The notes under the pieces were generated by a model that saw only the letters and a program-made list of their open reading frames with translations, had not been told where the DNA came from and ran no database searches. The position numbers were made by a program, and so were the translations under genes. Positions 41,931 through 49,894 of a DNA stretch of 64,000 nucleotides are shown piece by piece. Position 1 is the stretch's first letter. Every line of letters begins with the position of its first letter. The stretch is from Flavobacterium sp. ACN2 (GTDB lineage: Bacteria; Bacteroidota; Bacteroidia; Flavobacteriales; Flavobacteriaceae): the NCBI RefSeq assembly GCF_002303885.1, contig NZ_MRCM01000014.1, positions 62,001 through 126,000 on the forward strand, written 5' to 3'.

Positions 41931-42116
41931 GCCACAGATTAAAAGGATTAAAATGATTTTTAAAACTGTGCTTAATTTTTTTTGCCACGAATTGCACAAA
42001 TTTTCTCGAATTAAAATTTGTGGAAATTCGTGAAATTCGTGGCTTATTTTTTTGCACGCAGATTTTGCAGATCGAGCAGATTTTTTTTAATCCTTTTAAT
42101 CTTTTTAATCTGTGGC
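41931..42116. repeat. Nested inverted repeat, gccacagatt outer and gccacgaatt inner arms
   Basis: Outer arms begin GCCACAGATTAAAAGGATTA at 41931 and end AATCTTTTTAATCTGTGGC at 42116. Inner arms begin GCCACGAATT at 41984 and end AATTCGTGGC at 42043. One element sits within another, between two genes of the same operon. Family copies elsewhere are at 14390-14530, 32928-33119, 45691-45877 and 63832-63975. Confidence 0.75.
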
Positions 42117-42127
42117 TAAATAAATTT

Positions 42128-42892
42128 TTAGTTATTTAATTTAATAAATCCACCATCAATTGGGTAATCTGAACCTGTGATAAAAGATGACTCGTCACTG
42201 CATAAGAATAACGCTAAAGTTGCAATTTCTTCTGGTTTTCCCATTCGGCCGATTGGCTGTGATTGTGAAAGTTTTTCGAAAATTTCTTCTTCTTTTCCAG
42301 GATAATTTTTAGCAATAAATCCGTCTACAAAAGGCGTGTGAACTCTCGCAGGAGATATAGAATTACATCTGATTTTATCATTCAAATAATCTTTTGCAAC
42401 CGATAAAGTCATGGCCATAACCGCTCCTTTTGCTGTAGAATAAGCAAAACGATCTGGAATTCCAACCCAGCAAGCGATTGAAGCTAAGTTCAAAATTACA
42501 CCTCCGCCAGAATTTCTCAGCGCCGGAATTGAAGCATGAAGACAGTTGTAAACTCCTTTTACGTTTACATTCATAATTCTGTCAAAATCAGATTCTGAAG
42601 TGGTGTCTACTTTTCCAACGTGAGCAATTCCAGCATTGTTTACTAGAATATTGATATTTCCGATTTTTTGGAAAGTTGAATTTACTTGTTCGTGGTTTGA
42701 AACGTCGCAGGCATGAGCAAAAACATTTCCGCCAGCGGATTTAATTTCTTCTACTGTTTCTTTTGCGCTTTCTTCAGTCAATTCTAAAATGTGAACTTCA
42801 GCTCCTTGTTTTGCAAATAAAACCGAAATCGCTCTTCCAATTCCGCTTCCACCGCCGGTGATAATTGCTTTTTTATTTTGTAATGAAAACAT
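42128..42892 (-). CDS. SDR oxidoreductase, probable 2-keto-3-deoxy-L-fuconate dehydrogenase
   Basis: 254 residues of the classical SDR family: ITGGGSGIGRA cofactor loop, NNAGIAHVG, Tyr-Lys in RFAYSTAKGAVMAMT and a C-terminal SSFITGSDYPIDGG. It lies between the FAH-like gene and the UxaA-type dehydratase gene, the place expected for the enzyme that oxidises 2-keto-3-deoxy-L-fuconate to the 2,4-diketo acid. It keeps the usual Lys at Tyr+4, unlike the other SDR of this cluster at 45887-46666. Confidence 0.86.
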   Translation of the reverse strand: MFSLQNKKAIITGGGSGIGRAISVLFAKQGAEVHILELTEESAKETVEEIKSAGGNVFAHACDVSNHEQVNSTFQKIGNINILVNNAGIAHVGKVDTTSESDFDRIMNVNVKGVYNCLHASIPALRNSGGGVILNLASIACWVGIPDRFAYSTAKGAVMAMTLSVAKDYLNDKIRCNSISPARVHTPFVDGFIAKNYPGKEEEIFEKLSQSQPIGRMGKPEEIATLALFLCSDESSFITGSDYPIDGGFIKLNN

Positions 42893-42929
42893 TTGATATA
42901 AATTTTTATGAGTTGTTTTTAATAGTCTT

Positions 42930-44585
42930 TTACAAAGATACGCCGCGTTTCCACGGAATAAAATCGTCTTGGTTTAATTGAACCGCTTTCGGAATAATTT
43001 CACCGCTTGCCGCTTTGATGCAGTATTCTAAAATTTCTTCGCCCATTTCTTCAATAGATTTTTCACCACTGATAATTGGTCCGCAGTCAATATCAATAAT
43101 ATCTTTCATTCTGGTTGCCAGAACAGAGTTTGTAGCTACTTTAATTACGGGACAAACTGGATTTCCTGTCGGCGTTCCCAATCCAGTCGTAAACAAAATT
43201 AAAGTTGCTCCCGAAGCTGCTTTTCCAGTTGTTGCTTCAACGTCATTTCCTGGCGTGCAAACCAAACTTAAACCAGGTTTTGTAACTAGTTCTGTATAAT
43301 CTAAAACATCTACAACAGGAGAAGTTCCGCCTTTTTTTGCTGCTCCAGCACTTTTGATAGCATCGGTAATTAAACCATCTTTGATATTTCCTGGAGACGG
43401 ATTCATATGGAAACCAGAACCCACTTTATGCGCCAGTTCATCATAAGATTCCATTAAATTGATGAATTTTTTAGCGTTATCTTCTGTAATACATCTGTCA
43501 ATCAAATTTTGCTCTGCACCACATAATTCTGGGAATTCAGCCAAAAGAATTTTTCCACCTAAAGCTACGACTAAATCTGAAGTATAACCAACCGCAGGAT
43601 TTGCAGAAACACCGCTGAAACCATCACTTCCACCACATTTTACACCAATACATAAATCGCTCAAAGACGCATCTGTTCTTTCGTATTTATTGATTTCGAT
43701 TAAACCTTCAAAAGTTTTTTTGATGGCATTGGTAATCAGAACTTCTTCGCTTTCTGTTTGTTGCTGTTCAAAAATAAACAACGGTTTGTCAAACTCTGGA
43801 TTTTGTCTTTTTACATCATTTACAAAATCCTGAACTTGTAAATGCTGGCATCCTAAACTCAAAAGCGTGATTCCGCCCACGTTTGGGTGATTCGCGTAAG
43901 AAGCCAATAAAGCGCTCAAAGTAGAAGCGTCCTGACGTGTTCCGCCGCAACCGCCTTGGTGATTTAAGAATTTAATTCCGTCTACATTTTCAAAAACACG
44001 TTTGTTTTTTGGAGTCGGATTTAATTCAATATTGATATCGTTAATGTCATTTCCACTCAAATAACCTTCCAATAATTCGTGTGTAAATTGGTTGTATTTG
44101 TCCGTTACAGCATAGCCCAATTGTTTGTGTAATGCTTCTTTGATTACGTCAAGATTTCTGTTTTCACAAAAAACAGTCGGGATAAAAAGCCAGTAATTTG
44201 CCGTTCCAACGCGTCCGTCTTTTCTTTTATAACCTTTAAAAGTTCTGTTTTCAAACTTAGAAACATCAGGTGCATTCCATTCGTAAGAAGCATTTCTGTA
44301 AGCATAAGGATCTGCAGCATGTTTAAGATTTTCGGTTGTCATTAGACTTCCTTTTGCCAAATCGTTTTGCACTTTTCCGACCAAAACACCGTACATATTT
44401 ACTTCTTCTCCTTGCTTCATATCCTGCATGTAGAATTTATGTTTGGCTTTGATGAGGTCTTGTAAAACGTAAGTTTCATTTTCAAAATGAATGGTTTCTC
44501 CTTTTTGAAGATCGGTTAAGGCAACCAATACATTATCGTCTGGATGCAGTTTTACAACCAGTTTTTTTGTGTTATTCTCAGACAT
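42930..44585 (-). CDS. UxaA-family altronate/sugar-acid dehydratase
   Basis: 551 residues. The N-terminal SAF-like domain (about 1-100, VLVALTDLQKGETIHF) is followed by the large C-terminal domain with NHQGGCGGTRQDAS, LGCQHLQVQDF, GVKCGGSDGFSGVSANPAVG and CPVIKVATN, the usual Fe-binding Cys/His blocks of UxaA. Family members dehydrate altronate, galactarate or fuconate. In this setting it probably acts as L-fuconate dehydratase, in place of the enolase-type enzyme used by other bacteria. Hexuronate isomerase genes of the altronate route are absent nearby. Confidence 0.87.
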   Translation of the reverse strand: MSENNTKKLVVKLHPDDNVLVALTDLQKGETIHFENETYVLQDLIKAKHKFYMQDMKQGEEVNMYGVLVGKVQNDLAKGSLMTTENLKHAADPYAYRNASYEWNAPDVSKFENRTFKGYKRKDGRVGTANYWLFIPTVFCENRNLDVIKEALHKQLGYAVTDKYNQFTHELLEGYLSGNDINDINIELNPTPKNKRVFENVDGIKFLNHQGGCGGTRQDASTLSALLASYANHPNVGGITLLSLGCQHLQVQDFVNDVKRQNPEFDKPLFIFEQQQTESEEVLITNAIKKTFEGLIEINKYERTDASLSDLCIGVKCGGSDGFSGVSANPAVGYTSDLVVALGGKILLAEFPELCGAEQNLIDRCITEDNAKKFINLMESYDELAHKVGSGFHMNPSPGNIKDGLITDAIKSAGAAKKGGTSPVVDVLDYTELVTKPGLSLVCTPGNDVEATTGKAASGATLILFTTGLGTPTGNPVCPVIKVATNSVLATRMKDIIDIDCGPIISGEKSIEEMGEEILEYCIKAASGEIIPKAVQLNQDDFIPWKRGVSL

Positions 44586-44745
44586 TGTGTTGTTTGTTTT
44601 TTCTTTTTTTTTGATGTCACTGCTTTCGTTTTATAACAATTTAATCCCTTGATTTTGTATAGAATTCGTGCAGTTAACGAAAAATAAAATTAGTTTTTTT
44701 AAACATTGGTTAATAGTCTAATATTATCCGTATATAATCTTTAAT

Positions 44746-44753
44746 TATCTTTG
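44746..44753 (+). promoter_or_regulatory. -7 promoter element of the AraC-type gene
   Basis: TATCTTTG followed by CAGT and then the ATG at 44758. The same element-CAGT-ATG layout occurs at rbfA, so the transcript is probably leaderless. Confidence 0.6.
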
Positions 44754-44757
44754 CAGT

Positions 44758-45654
44758 ATGAAATTGGAACAAACCAAAATAGCGTCTTATCTTAACACGA
44801 AGGTTTCGGTGCTGAATCGTATTGAACCTTTTTTTCAAGCGCCTTTTCATTCGCATCCGGAATTGGAATTGGTGTATGTAAAAGAGAGTTTCGGCAAGCG
44901 AATTATTGGAAATTCGGTTATGCCGTTTGAACCGGGAGATATGGTTTTTTTAGGATCGGATATTCCGCACGTTTGGTTAAATGATGAAAAATACTATCAT
45001 GGAATTGAAGATTTAAGAGCCAATTCGATTGTCGTATATTTTCATAAAGATATTTTCGGACCGACTTTTTACGAATTAAAAGAAACTCAGAAAATAAACG
45101 AACTTTTTTTTCAGGCAGGAAAAGGAATTTCGATTATCGGAAAAACCAATAAACAGATCGCAAAGAAACTAGAGAAGTTAGTTGCTAAAAAAGACTTCGA
45201 AGTTATTGTCGGACTTTTTGAAATTTTATCTATTCTTTCCGAAAGTCAGGATACGATTTACATCAACGATGAAATTTATTCGTTGATGCAGAAGGATTCG
45301 AAAGTAGATCGTCTTTCGGAGGTTTTTCAATACGTCAACAAAAATTATAAAAAGAATATTTCCTTGGAAGAAATTGCCGCTGTCGCGAATATGACGCGGA
45401 CTTCGTTCTGCAGAATGTTCAGGGTAAAAACGAAGAAGAATTTTGTAGATTATCTGCACGAAATCCGAATTTCGAATGCTTGTAAATTGTTGTTGGAAAC
45501 GGATAAAAGCATGTCTGAAATTGCGTATGAATGCGGTTATAAAACGGCTTCAAACTTCAATAAACTCTTCAAAAAAGTTAAGGGAATTACACCATCTGAT
45601 TTTAAAAACAATGCGAAGGTTAGTTTTGCCACTCCCGATAGCTATCGGGAATAA
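44758..45654 (+). CDS. AraC-family transcriptional regulator
   Basis: 298 residues. The N-terminal cupin (about 15-110, FHSHPELELVYVKESFGKR and FEPGDMVFLGSDIPHVWLND) would sense a sugar. The C-terminal double helix-turn-helix (about 190-285) has ISLEEIAAVANMTRTSFCRM and SEIAYECGYKTASNFNKLFK, complete and well matched to AraC. It is divergent from the dehydratase gene, 172 bp away, so it should control the fucose-type operon. The last codons (ATPDSYRE) come from an 18-bp palindrome that appears to be a repeat inserted at the 3' end. Confidence 0.92.
   Translation: MKLEQTKIASYLNTKVSVLNRIEPFFQAPFHSHPELELVYVKESFGKRIIGNSVMPFEPGDMVFLGSDIPHVWLNDEKYYHGIEDLRANSIVVYFHKDIFGPTFYELKETQKINELFFQAGKGISIIGKTNKQIAKKLEKLVAKKDFEVIVGLFEILSILSESQDTIYINDEIYSLMQKDSKVDRLSEVFQYVNKNYKKNISLEEIAAVANMTRTSFCRMFRVKTKKNFVDYLHEIRISNACKLLLETDKSMSEIAYECGYKTASNFNKLFKKVKGITPSDFKNNAKVSFATPDSYRE
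45633..45650. repeat. 18-bp perfect palindrome forming the end of the AraC gene
   Basis: TCCCGATAGCTATCGGGA is a perfect palindrome; its right half and the next bases give the final Arg-Glu and stop. I recognise the CCCGATAGCTATCGGG wording as a common short repeat in Flavobacterium genomes. The native stop must have been lost or lay close by. Confidence 0.7.
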
Positions 45655-45690
45655 AGATTAAAGAGGATACAAATCTGTTTGAAAAGAAAT

Positions 45691-45877
45691 AGCCACGAAT
45701 TCACGAATTAAAACAATTCAAAAGAGCTGTGAAAATCTGAATCAAAAACTAGCTAACAATTTCACAAATTAAGTTGATTTAAAAATTTGTGAAATCTAAG
45801 TGAGATAAAAAAGAAAACCACGAATTCATAAATTTATTCCCAAAGATTATCAAAAAATAATTCGTGAATTCGTGGCT
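45691..45877. repeat. Inverted repeat with 20-bp perfect arms, gccacgaatt family
   Basis: AGCCACGAATTCACGAATTA (45691-45710) and its exact complement (45858-45877) enclose 147 bp that contain a second pair (TTTCACAAATT and AATTTGTGAAA) and a third CCACGAATTCATAAATT unit. It fills the gap between the convergent AraC and SDR genes and would form a large cruciform or RNA hairpin. Confidence 0.82.
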
Positions 45878-45886
45878 AAAAAAAAA

Positions 45887-46666
45887 TTAAATAGAACGAT
45901 CTAAATGCGTATAACCACCATCAACATAAATAATTTGACCTGTTGTATGACTTGATTTTTCAGACAATAAGAAAACCACCATATTCGCGATTTCTTCTGC
46001 GGTTGTCATTCTGTTTTCTAATGGAATATTTTTAGTGATCGCAGCCAATTTTTCTTCTTTGTTTTCAAAAGTGTTGATCCACGTTTCGTAAAGCGGCGTG
46101 TAACATTCTGCTACGATTACAGCGTTTACACGGATGCTGTATTTTAATAATTCAACAGCCCATTCTCTGGTTAAAGCATTTCTTCCGCCGTTTGAAGCGG
46201 CATACGCTGAGGTTCCGCCTTGACCTGTTTCAGCCGTTTTAGAACCAATGTTTACAATTGCTCCTTTTGATTCTTTCAAATACGGAAGTGCGTGCTGCGC
46301 CATCAAATAATAATGCACTAAATTTTTGTGAAGAGAAGCAGCGAAATCTTCATAATTTCCGTTTTCTAATCCAACACCGTCATTAACGCCGGCATTGTTT
46401 ACCAATCCGTCAATTCTTCCGAATTTTGCGATTACGGCTTCAACGGCTTTTTTGCAGTCTTCAGGTTTTGTCAAATCGGCAGCAACTTGATGCGCTTCTT
46501 TTCCAATGGCTTTTAATTCTTCTACGGCTTTGATGTTATCATTTTCGTTACGTCCAACGATAAACGGAATGGCATTTTCTTCGGCTAGAACCTTAACGAT
46601 TCCTAAACCGATTCCTTTTGCACCTCCCGTAACGATAATGATTTTTTGGGTTAATGATAACTGCAT
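45887..46666 (-). CDS. SDR oxidoreductase, probable L-fucose dehydrogenase, with Asn at the catalytic Lys position
   Basis: 259 residues: VTGGAKGIGLGIV cofactor loop, NNAGVNDGV, and the active-site stretch SAYAASNGGRNALTREWA, where Tyr155 is present but the position Tyr+4 is Asn159 in place of Lys. The C-terminal SSHTTGQIIYVDGGYTHLD is typical. The unusual AECYTPLYETWI loop near residue 185 is one I associate with sugar dehydrogenases of the fucose type. It lies between the regulator and the symporter. It would oxidise L-fucose to the lactone, if active without the Lys. Confidence 0.83.
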   Translation of the reverse strand: MQLSLTQKIIIVTGGAKGIGLGIVKVLAEENAIPFIVGRNENDNIKAVEELKAIGKEAHQVAADLTKPEDCKKAVEAVIAKFGRIDGLVNNAGVNDGVGLENGNYEDFAASLHKNLVHYYLMAQHALPYLKESKGAIVNIGSKTAETGQGGTSAYAASNGGRNALTREWAVELLKYSIRVNAVIVAECYTPLYETWINTFENKEEKLAAITKNIPLENRMTTAEEIANMVVFLLSEKSSHTTGQIIYVDGGYTHLDRSI

Positions 46667-46713
46667 GGTATTTATATATTATAATTTAAAATTCTTGTTT
46701 TATGAATTAGATT

Positions 46714-46778
46714 GTCACCCTGAGTGGAGACGAAGGGCGCTCCAATTGGACGTGGGCTTCGACTCCGCTCAGCCTGAC
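46714..46778. repeat. REP-like palindromic element, copy 2
   Basis: Arms 46714-46735 and 46757-46778 with four mismatches, TCCAATTGGA in the loop. It matches the copy at 14423-14487 at nearly every position (differences such as TGGAGA for CGAAGT in the left arm). Both begin GTCACCCTGAG and end CTCAGCCTGACAAA, in the same orientation. Confidence 0.82.
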
Positions 46779-46808
46779 AAAATCAGATATATTTTTTATT
46801 CAATGAAT

Positions 46809-46857
46809 ATACCTTAAAAATTTACAGCTGTTGTTCATGACAAACAACAGCTGTAAA
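46809..46857 (-). terminator. Rho-independent terminator of the symporter gene
   Basis: A perfect 15-bp stem TTTACAGCTGTTGTT/AACAACAGCTGTAAA (46821-46835, 46843-46857) with a 7-nt loop. Read on the minus strand it is followed by a short T-tract (ATTTTTAAGG). It begins 28 bp past the symporter stop. Confidence 0.85.
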
Positions 46858-46884
46858 GATAGAGAGAATAGAACTGATAATTTA

Positions 46885-48570
46885 TTACCAGAACTTAACA
46901 TAAAGAGCCACGATAATCAGTAATGTAATTACGATTAAAACTGTTGTTTGTGGCTGTACTTTGAACATTCCAGGTTCTGTCTCGAATGCTTTTGGGTTTA
47001 CTTTTGGACCAGCGAAACTTATCAAAATCATTGCAATCATTGTGAATAAGAATGATAATCCCATACAGATGTGGAAAGGAATTTCAAAAGCTCCTTTTCC
47101 GTTATTGTAAGCGGTATATAAAAGTGTGTCGTTTCCAAATATAGCTGGAGCATATTCGTTGAATAAAACAGATAATAAGAATCCTAAAATTACCCCAACA
47201 ATTGCAGCTGTTCCAGTAGTTCTTTTCCAGAACATACCTAAGAAGAACATAGCGAAAACCCCAGGGCTAATGAATCCAGTGTATTTTTGGATGTAGGTAA
47301 ATCCTCCAACACCGCCAATTCCTAAAACGTCATTCCAAGTAAATAAAACAGCTAAAAGCATTGCAGCAAAAACGGCAAGTCTACCAATGTTTACTTGTTG
47401 TTTTTCACCAGCATCTTTCTGGATGTATTTTTTATGAATATCTAATGTATAGATTGTAGAGATACTGTTTACTTTTCCAGCTAAAGAAGCTACGATTGCA
47501 GCAGTTAAAGCGGCAACAGAAAGTCCTTTTAAACCGGTTGGCAAGAATGTTAATACAGCAGAGTAAGCTCCATCTTTTCCTCCAACTAATTGTGGTAAAT
47601 GTCCGTTTGTGTATAAAACGTAAGCAGCAATACCAGGTAACATTACGATAAGTGGCATTAATAATTTTAACATACCAGCGAATAAAATTCCTGTACGAGC
47701 GGTTTGCAAATCTGCTCCAAGTGCTCTTTGTGTAATGTATTGGTTACATCCCCAGTAATTTAAGTTGATGATCCAGATACCTGCAGCGTAAGATAACAAT
47801 CCAGGGAAAGTTAAATATTTATCGATTTCAAGCTGAGAAGATGTCGCAGTTGGTTTTGGAATAATCATTTTAAAATGCTCAGGCGCTTCTTTCATTAAAA
47901 CTTTGAAACCAGCAATTGCATTTTCGCCAACACCAAAATATTGTCCAACAGTTGTTAGAGCGATGTAAGAAGTTACCAAACCTCCAATAATTAACACGGC
48001 AACCTGAATAACGTCTGTATAAGCTACCACTTTCATTCCTCCAAGAGAAATAAATAGAGCAAAAACAGCTAAGCCGATCATGATCGCATGAAGATATTGA
48101 CCTCCAGCAAGACCGTTAATTGCAACAGCTCCCAAATAAAGAATAGAAGTTAGGTTTACAAAAACGTACAAGAACAACCAGAAAACCGCCATAATCAAAG
48201 CAGTAGATTCGTTGTAACGTGTTTTTAAGAACTGTGGCATCGTGTAAATCTTGTTTTTAAGATAAACAGGAATAAACCACACAGCAACAATAATAAGTGC
48301 AACGGCAGCAAGCCATTCGTAAGCAGCAACAGCGATTCCTAAAAAGAATCCTTCACCGCTCATTCCGATGAACTGTTCTGCAGAGATATTAGAAGCAATA
48401 AGAGAAGCTCCAATTGCCCACCAAGTTAAATTTCCTTCAGCCAAAAAGTAAGCTTTAGCATCTTGTTCGTCTTGTTTACGTTTGCGGTAAACGGTATAAC
48501 CGTAGACCGAGACTACGATGAAATAAATAATAAAAACCGCATAGTCTGCGAAAGCGAGGTTTTGGTTCAT
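46885..48570 (-). CDS. Sodium/sugar symporter of the SSS (SGLT) family
   Basis: 561 residues with about 14 membrane helices. Seen: LTWWAIGASLIASNISAEQF in the first core helix (Na+/sugar region), SLGGMKVVAYTDVIQVAVL, NYWGCNQYITQRALGA, and LAGKVNSISTIYTLDIHKK. This is the vSGLT/SglT type that takes up hexoses with Na+. It lies between the fucose-type and galactose genes, so either L-fucose or galactose could be the cargo; its orientation and terminator tie it to neither uniquely. Confidence 0.92.
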   Translation of the reverse strand: MNQNLAFADYAVFIIYFIVVSVYGYTVYRKRKQDEQDAKAYFLAEGNLTWWAIGASLIASNISAEQFIGMSGEGFFLGIAVAAYEWLAAVALIIVAVWFIPVYLKNKIYTMPQFLKTRYNESTALIMAVFWLFLYVFVNLTSILYLGAVAINGLAGGQYLHAIMIGLAVFALFISLGGMKVVAYTDVIQVAVLIIGGLVTSYIALTTVGQYFGVGENAIAGFKVLMKEAPEHFKMIIPKPTATSSQLEIDKYLTFPGLLSYAAGIWIINLNYWGCNQYITQRALGADLQTARTGILFAGMLKLLMPLIVMLPGIAAYVLYTNGHLPQLVGGKDGAYSAVLTFLPTGLKGLSVAALTAAIVASLAGKVNSISTIYTLDIHKKYIQKDAGEKQQVNIGRLAVFAAMLLAVLFTWNDVLGIGGVGGFTYIQKYTGFISPGVFAMFFLGMFWKRTTGTAAIVGVILGFLLSVLFNEYAPAIFGNDTLLYTAYNNGKGAFEIPFHICMGLSFLFTMIAMILISFAGPKVNPKAFETEPGMFKVQPQTTVLIVITLLIIVALYVKFW

Positions 48571-48820
48571 TGTTAGTAGTATTTTAAATAATTATTATAG
48601 GGTTGTTTGTTTATGTGGTTTTAAATAAGTTTTTGTGTTGTCAAATCTTGTTAAAAATGCAAGATGTGTTTTATTTCTGTTATTTTTTTGCGAAAATAAA
48701 GCAGAAGCCAAATGTAAAATAAAAATTTAGAAATTAACTATTAGTAAATGTGTTTTTTACATTTATCCAACAGGAATTGTGTTAAATTTTTAGATTTGGA
48801 TGAAGTACAACACGAAACCG

Positions 48821-49879
48821 TTACGCTTTTACTAGGCTTTTGTAATGTACATCTGAAAGCTGTCTCAAAATTTCAGCGCTTTTTTCAGGTGTAATATCAC
48901 GCTGCGATTCGCCCAACATTTCATATCCAACCATGAATTTCTTTACCGTTGCAGATCTCAACAAAGGCGGATAAAAATGCATGTGGAAATGCCATTCAGG
49001 ATGTATTAAACCATCTGTTGGCGATTGGTGAATTCCTGACGAATATGGAAATGAAGTATTAAATAAATTGTCATACTTCGTTGTAAGTTGCTTTAAGATT
49101 TTCGCGAAAGCGGTACTTTCATCGGCAGTAAAATTGGTGATTTTGTTTACAGCTCTTTTGCTAATAATCATGGTTTCGTATGGCCAGATTGCCCAAAACG
49201 GAACCAATGCCACAAAATGATCATTTTCGATTACGATACGATCGCCAGCTTTCAATTCAGCTTTTACGTAATCTTCTAACAATGTTGTCTGATTTTTATC
49301 GTAGTACGATTTTAAGCTGTTTTGTGTTTTTTCAACCTGAGTTGGTAGAGAAGATTGTGCCCAAATTTGGCCGTGTGGGTGTGGGTTACTACAGCCCATA
49401 ACACTTCCTTTGTTTTCAAAAATTTGAACGTGGTTGATAAATTTAATGTTTCCTAAATCGGTATATTCTTTCTGCCAAGTTCTAATGATGTTTTCAATAT
49501 CGGCAATTTCCATTTCTGGAAGAGTCAGATCGTGTCTTGGCGAAAAGCAAACCACTCTCGAAATTCCTTGTTCTGGTTTTGCCTTAAAAAAAGTATGTTT
49601 AATATCATCTTCAAAAATGATTTCGTCCTGTTTCATAGCAGCAAAATCATTTTCAAAAACAAAACTGCTTTCGTATTGCGGATTATTCATTCCGTTGGCA
49701 CGAACATTTCCTGGACACAAGTAACAAGTTGGGTCGTATTTAGGAAGTTCTTCAGTTGAAATAGTTTCATTTTGTCCTTGCCAAGGGCGTTTTGCACGGT
49801 GAGGTGAAACCAAGACCCATTCGTTAATTAATGGGTTGAAGCGTCTGTGCGGATCTTCGTTAATGTCAAAATTTTTCAT
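48821..49879 (-). CDS. galT: Galactose-1-phosphate uridylyltransferase
   Basis: 352 residues of the HIT superfamily. Motif CSNPHPHGQIWAQ contains the uridylylated His of the HPH triad, CYLCPGNVRANG holds the Zn-binding Cys pair, and HFHMHFYPPLLRS is the second half-site. This swaps UMP between UDP-glucose and galactose-1-phosphate in the Leloir route. It follows galK with a 15-bp gap, in the same operon. Confidence 0.96.
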   Translation of the reverse strand: MKNFDINEDPHRRFNPLINEWVLVSPHRAKRPWQGQNETISTEELPKYDPTCYLCPGNVRANGMNNPQYESSFVFENDFAAMKQDEIIFEDDIKHTFFKAKPEQGISRVVCFSPRHDLTLPEMEIADIENIIRTWQKEYTDLGNIKFINHVQIFENKGSVMGCSNPHPHGQIWAQSSLPTQVEKTQNSLKSYYDKNQTTLLEDYVKAELKAGDRIVIENDHFVALVPFWAIWPYETMIISKRAVNKITNFTADESTAFAKILKQLTTKYDNLFNTSFPYSSGIHQSPTDGLIHPEWHFHMHFYPPLLRSATVKKFMVGYEMLGESQRDITPEKSAEILRQLSDVHYKSLVKA

Positions 49880-49894
49880 TGTACAGTTGTGGTT

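Noticed and set aside
41931..42116. CRISPR-like appearance of repeated gccac units
   Set aside because: Units are inverted rather than direct, spacing is irregular, and no cas gene is present.
48571..48820. Gap of 250 bp between the symporter and galT genes
   Set aside because: Searched for an RNA gene, hairpin terminator or small ORF; only AT-rich sequence with a weak TATTTTCG was seen.
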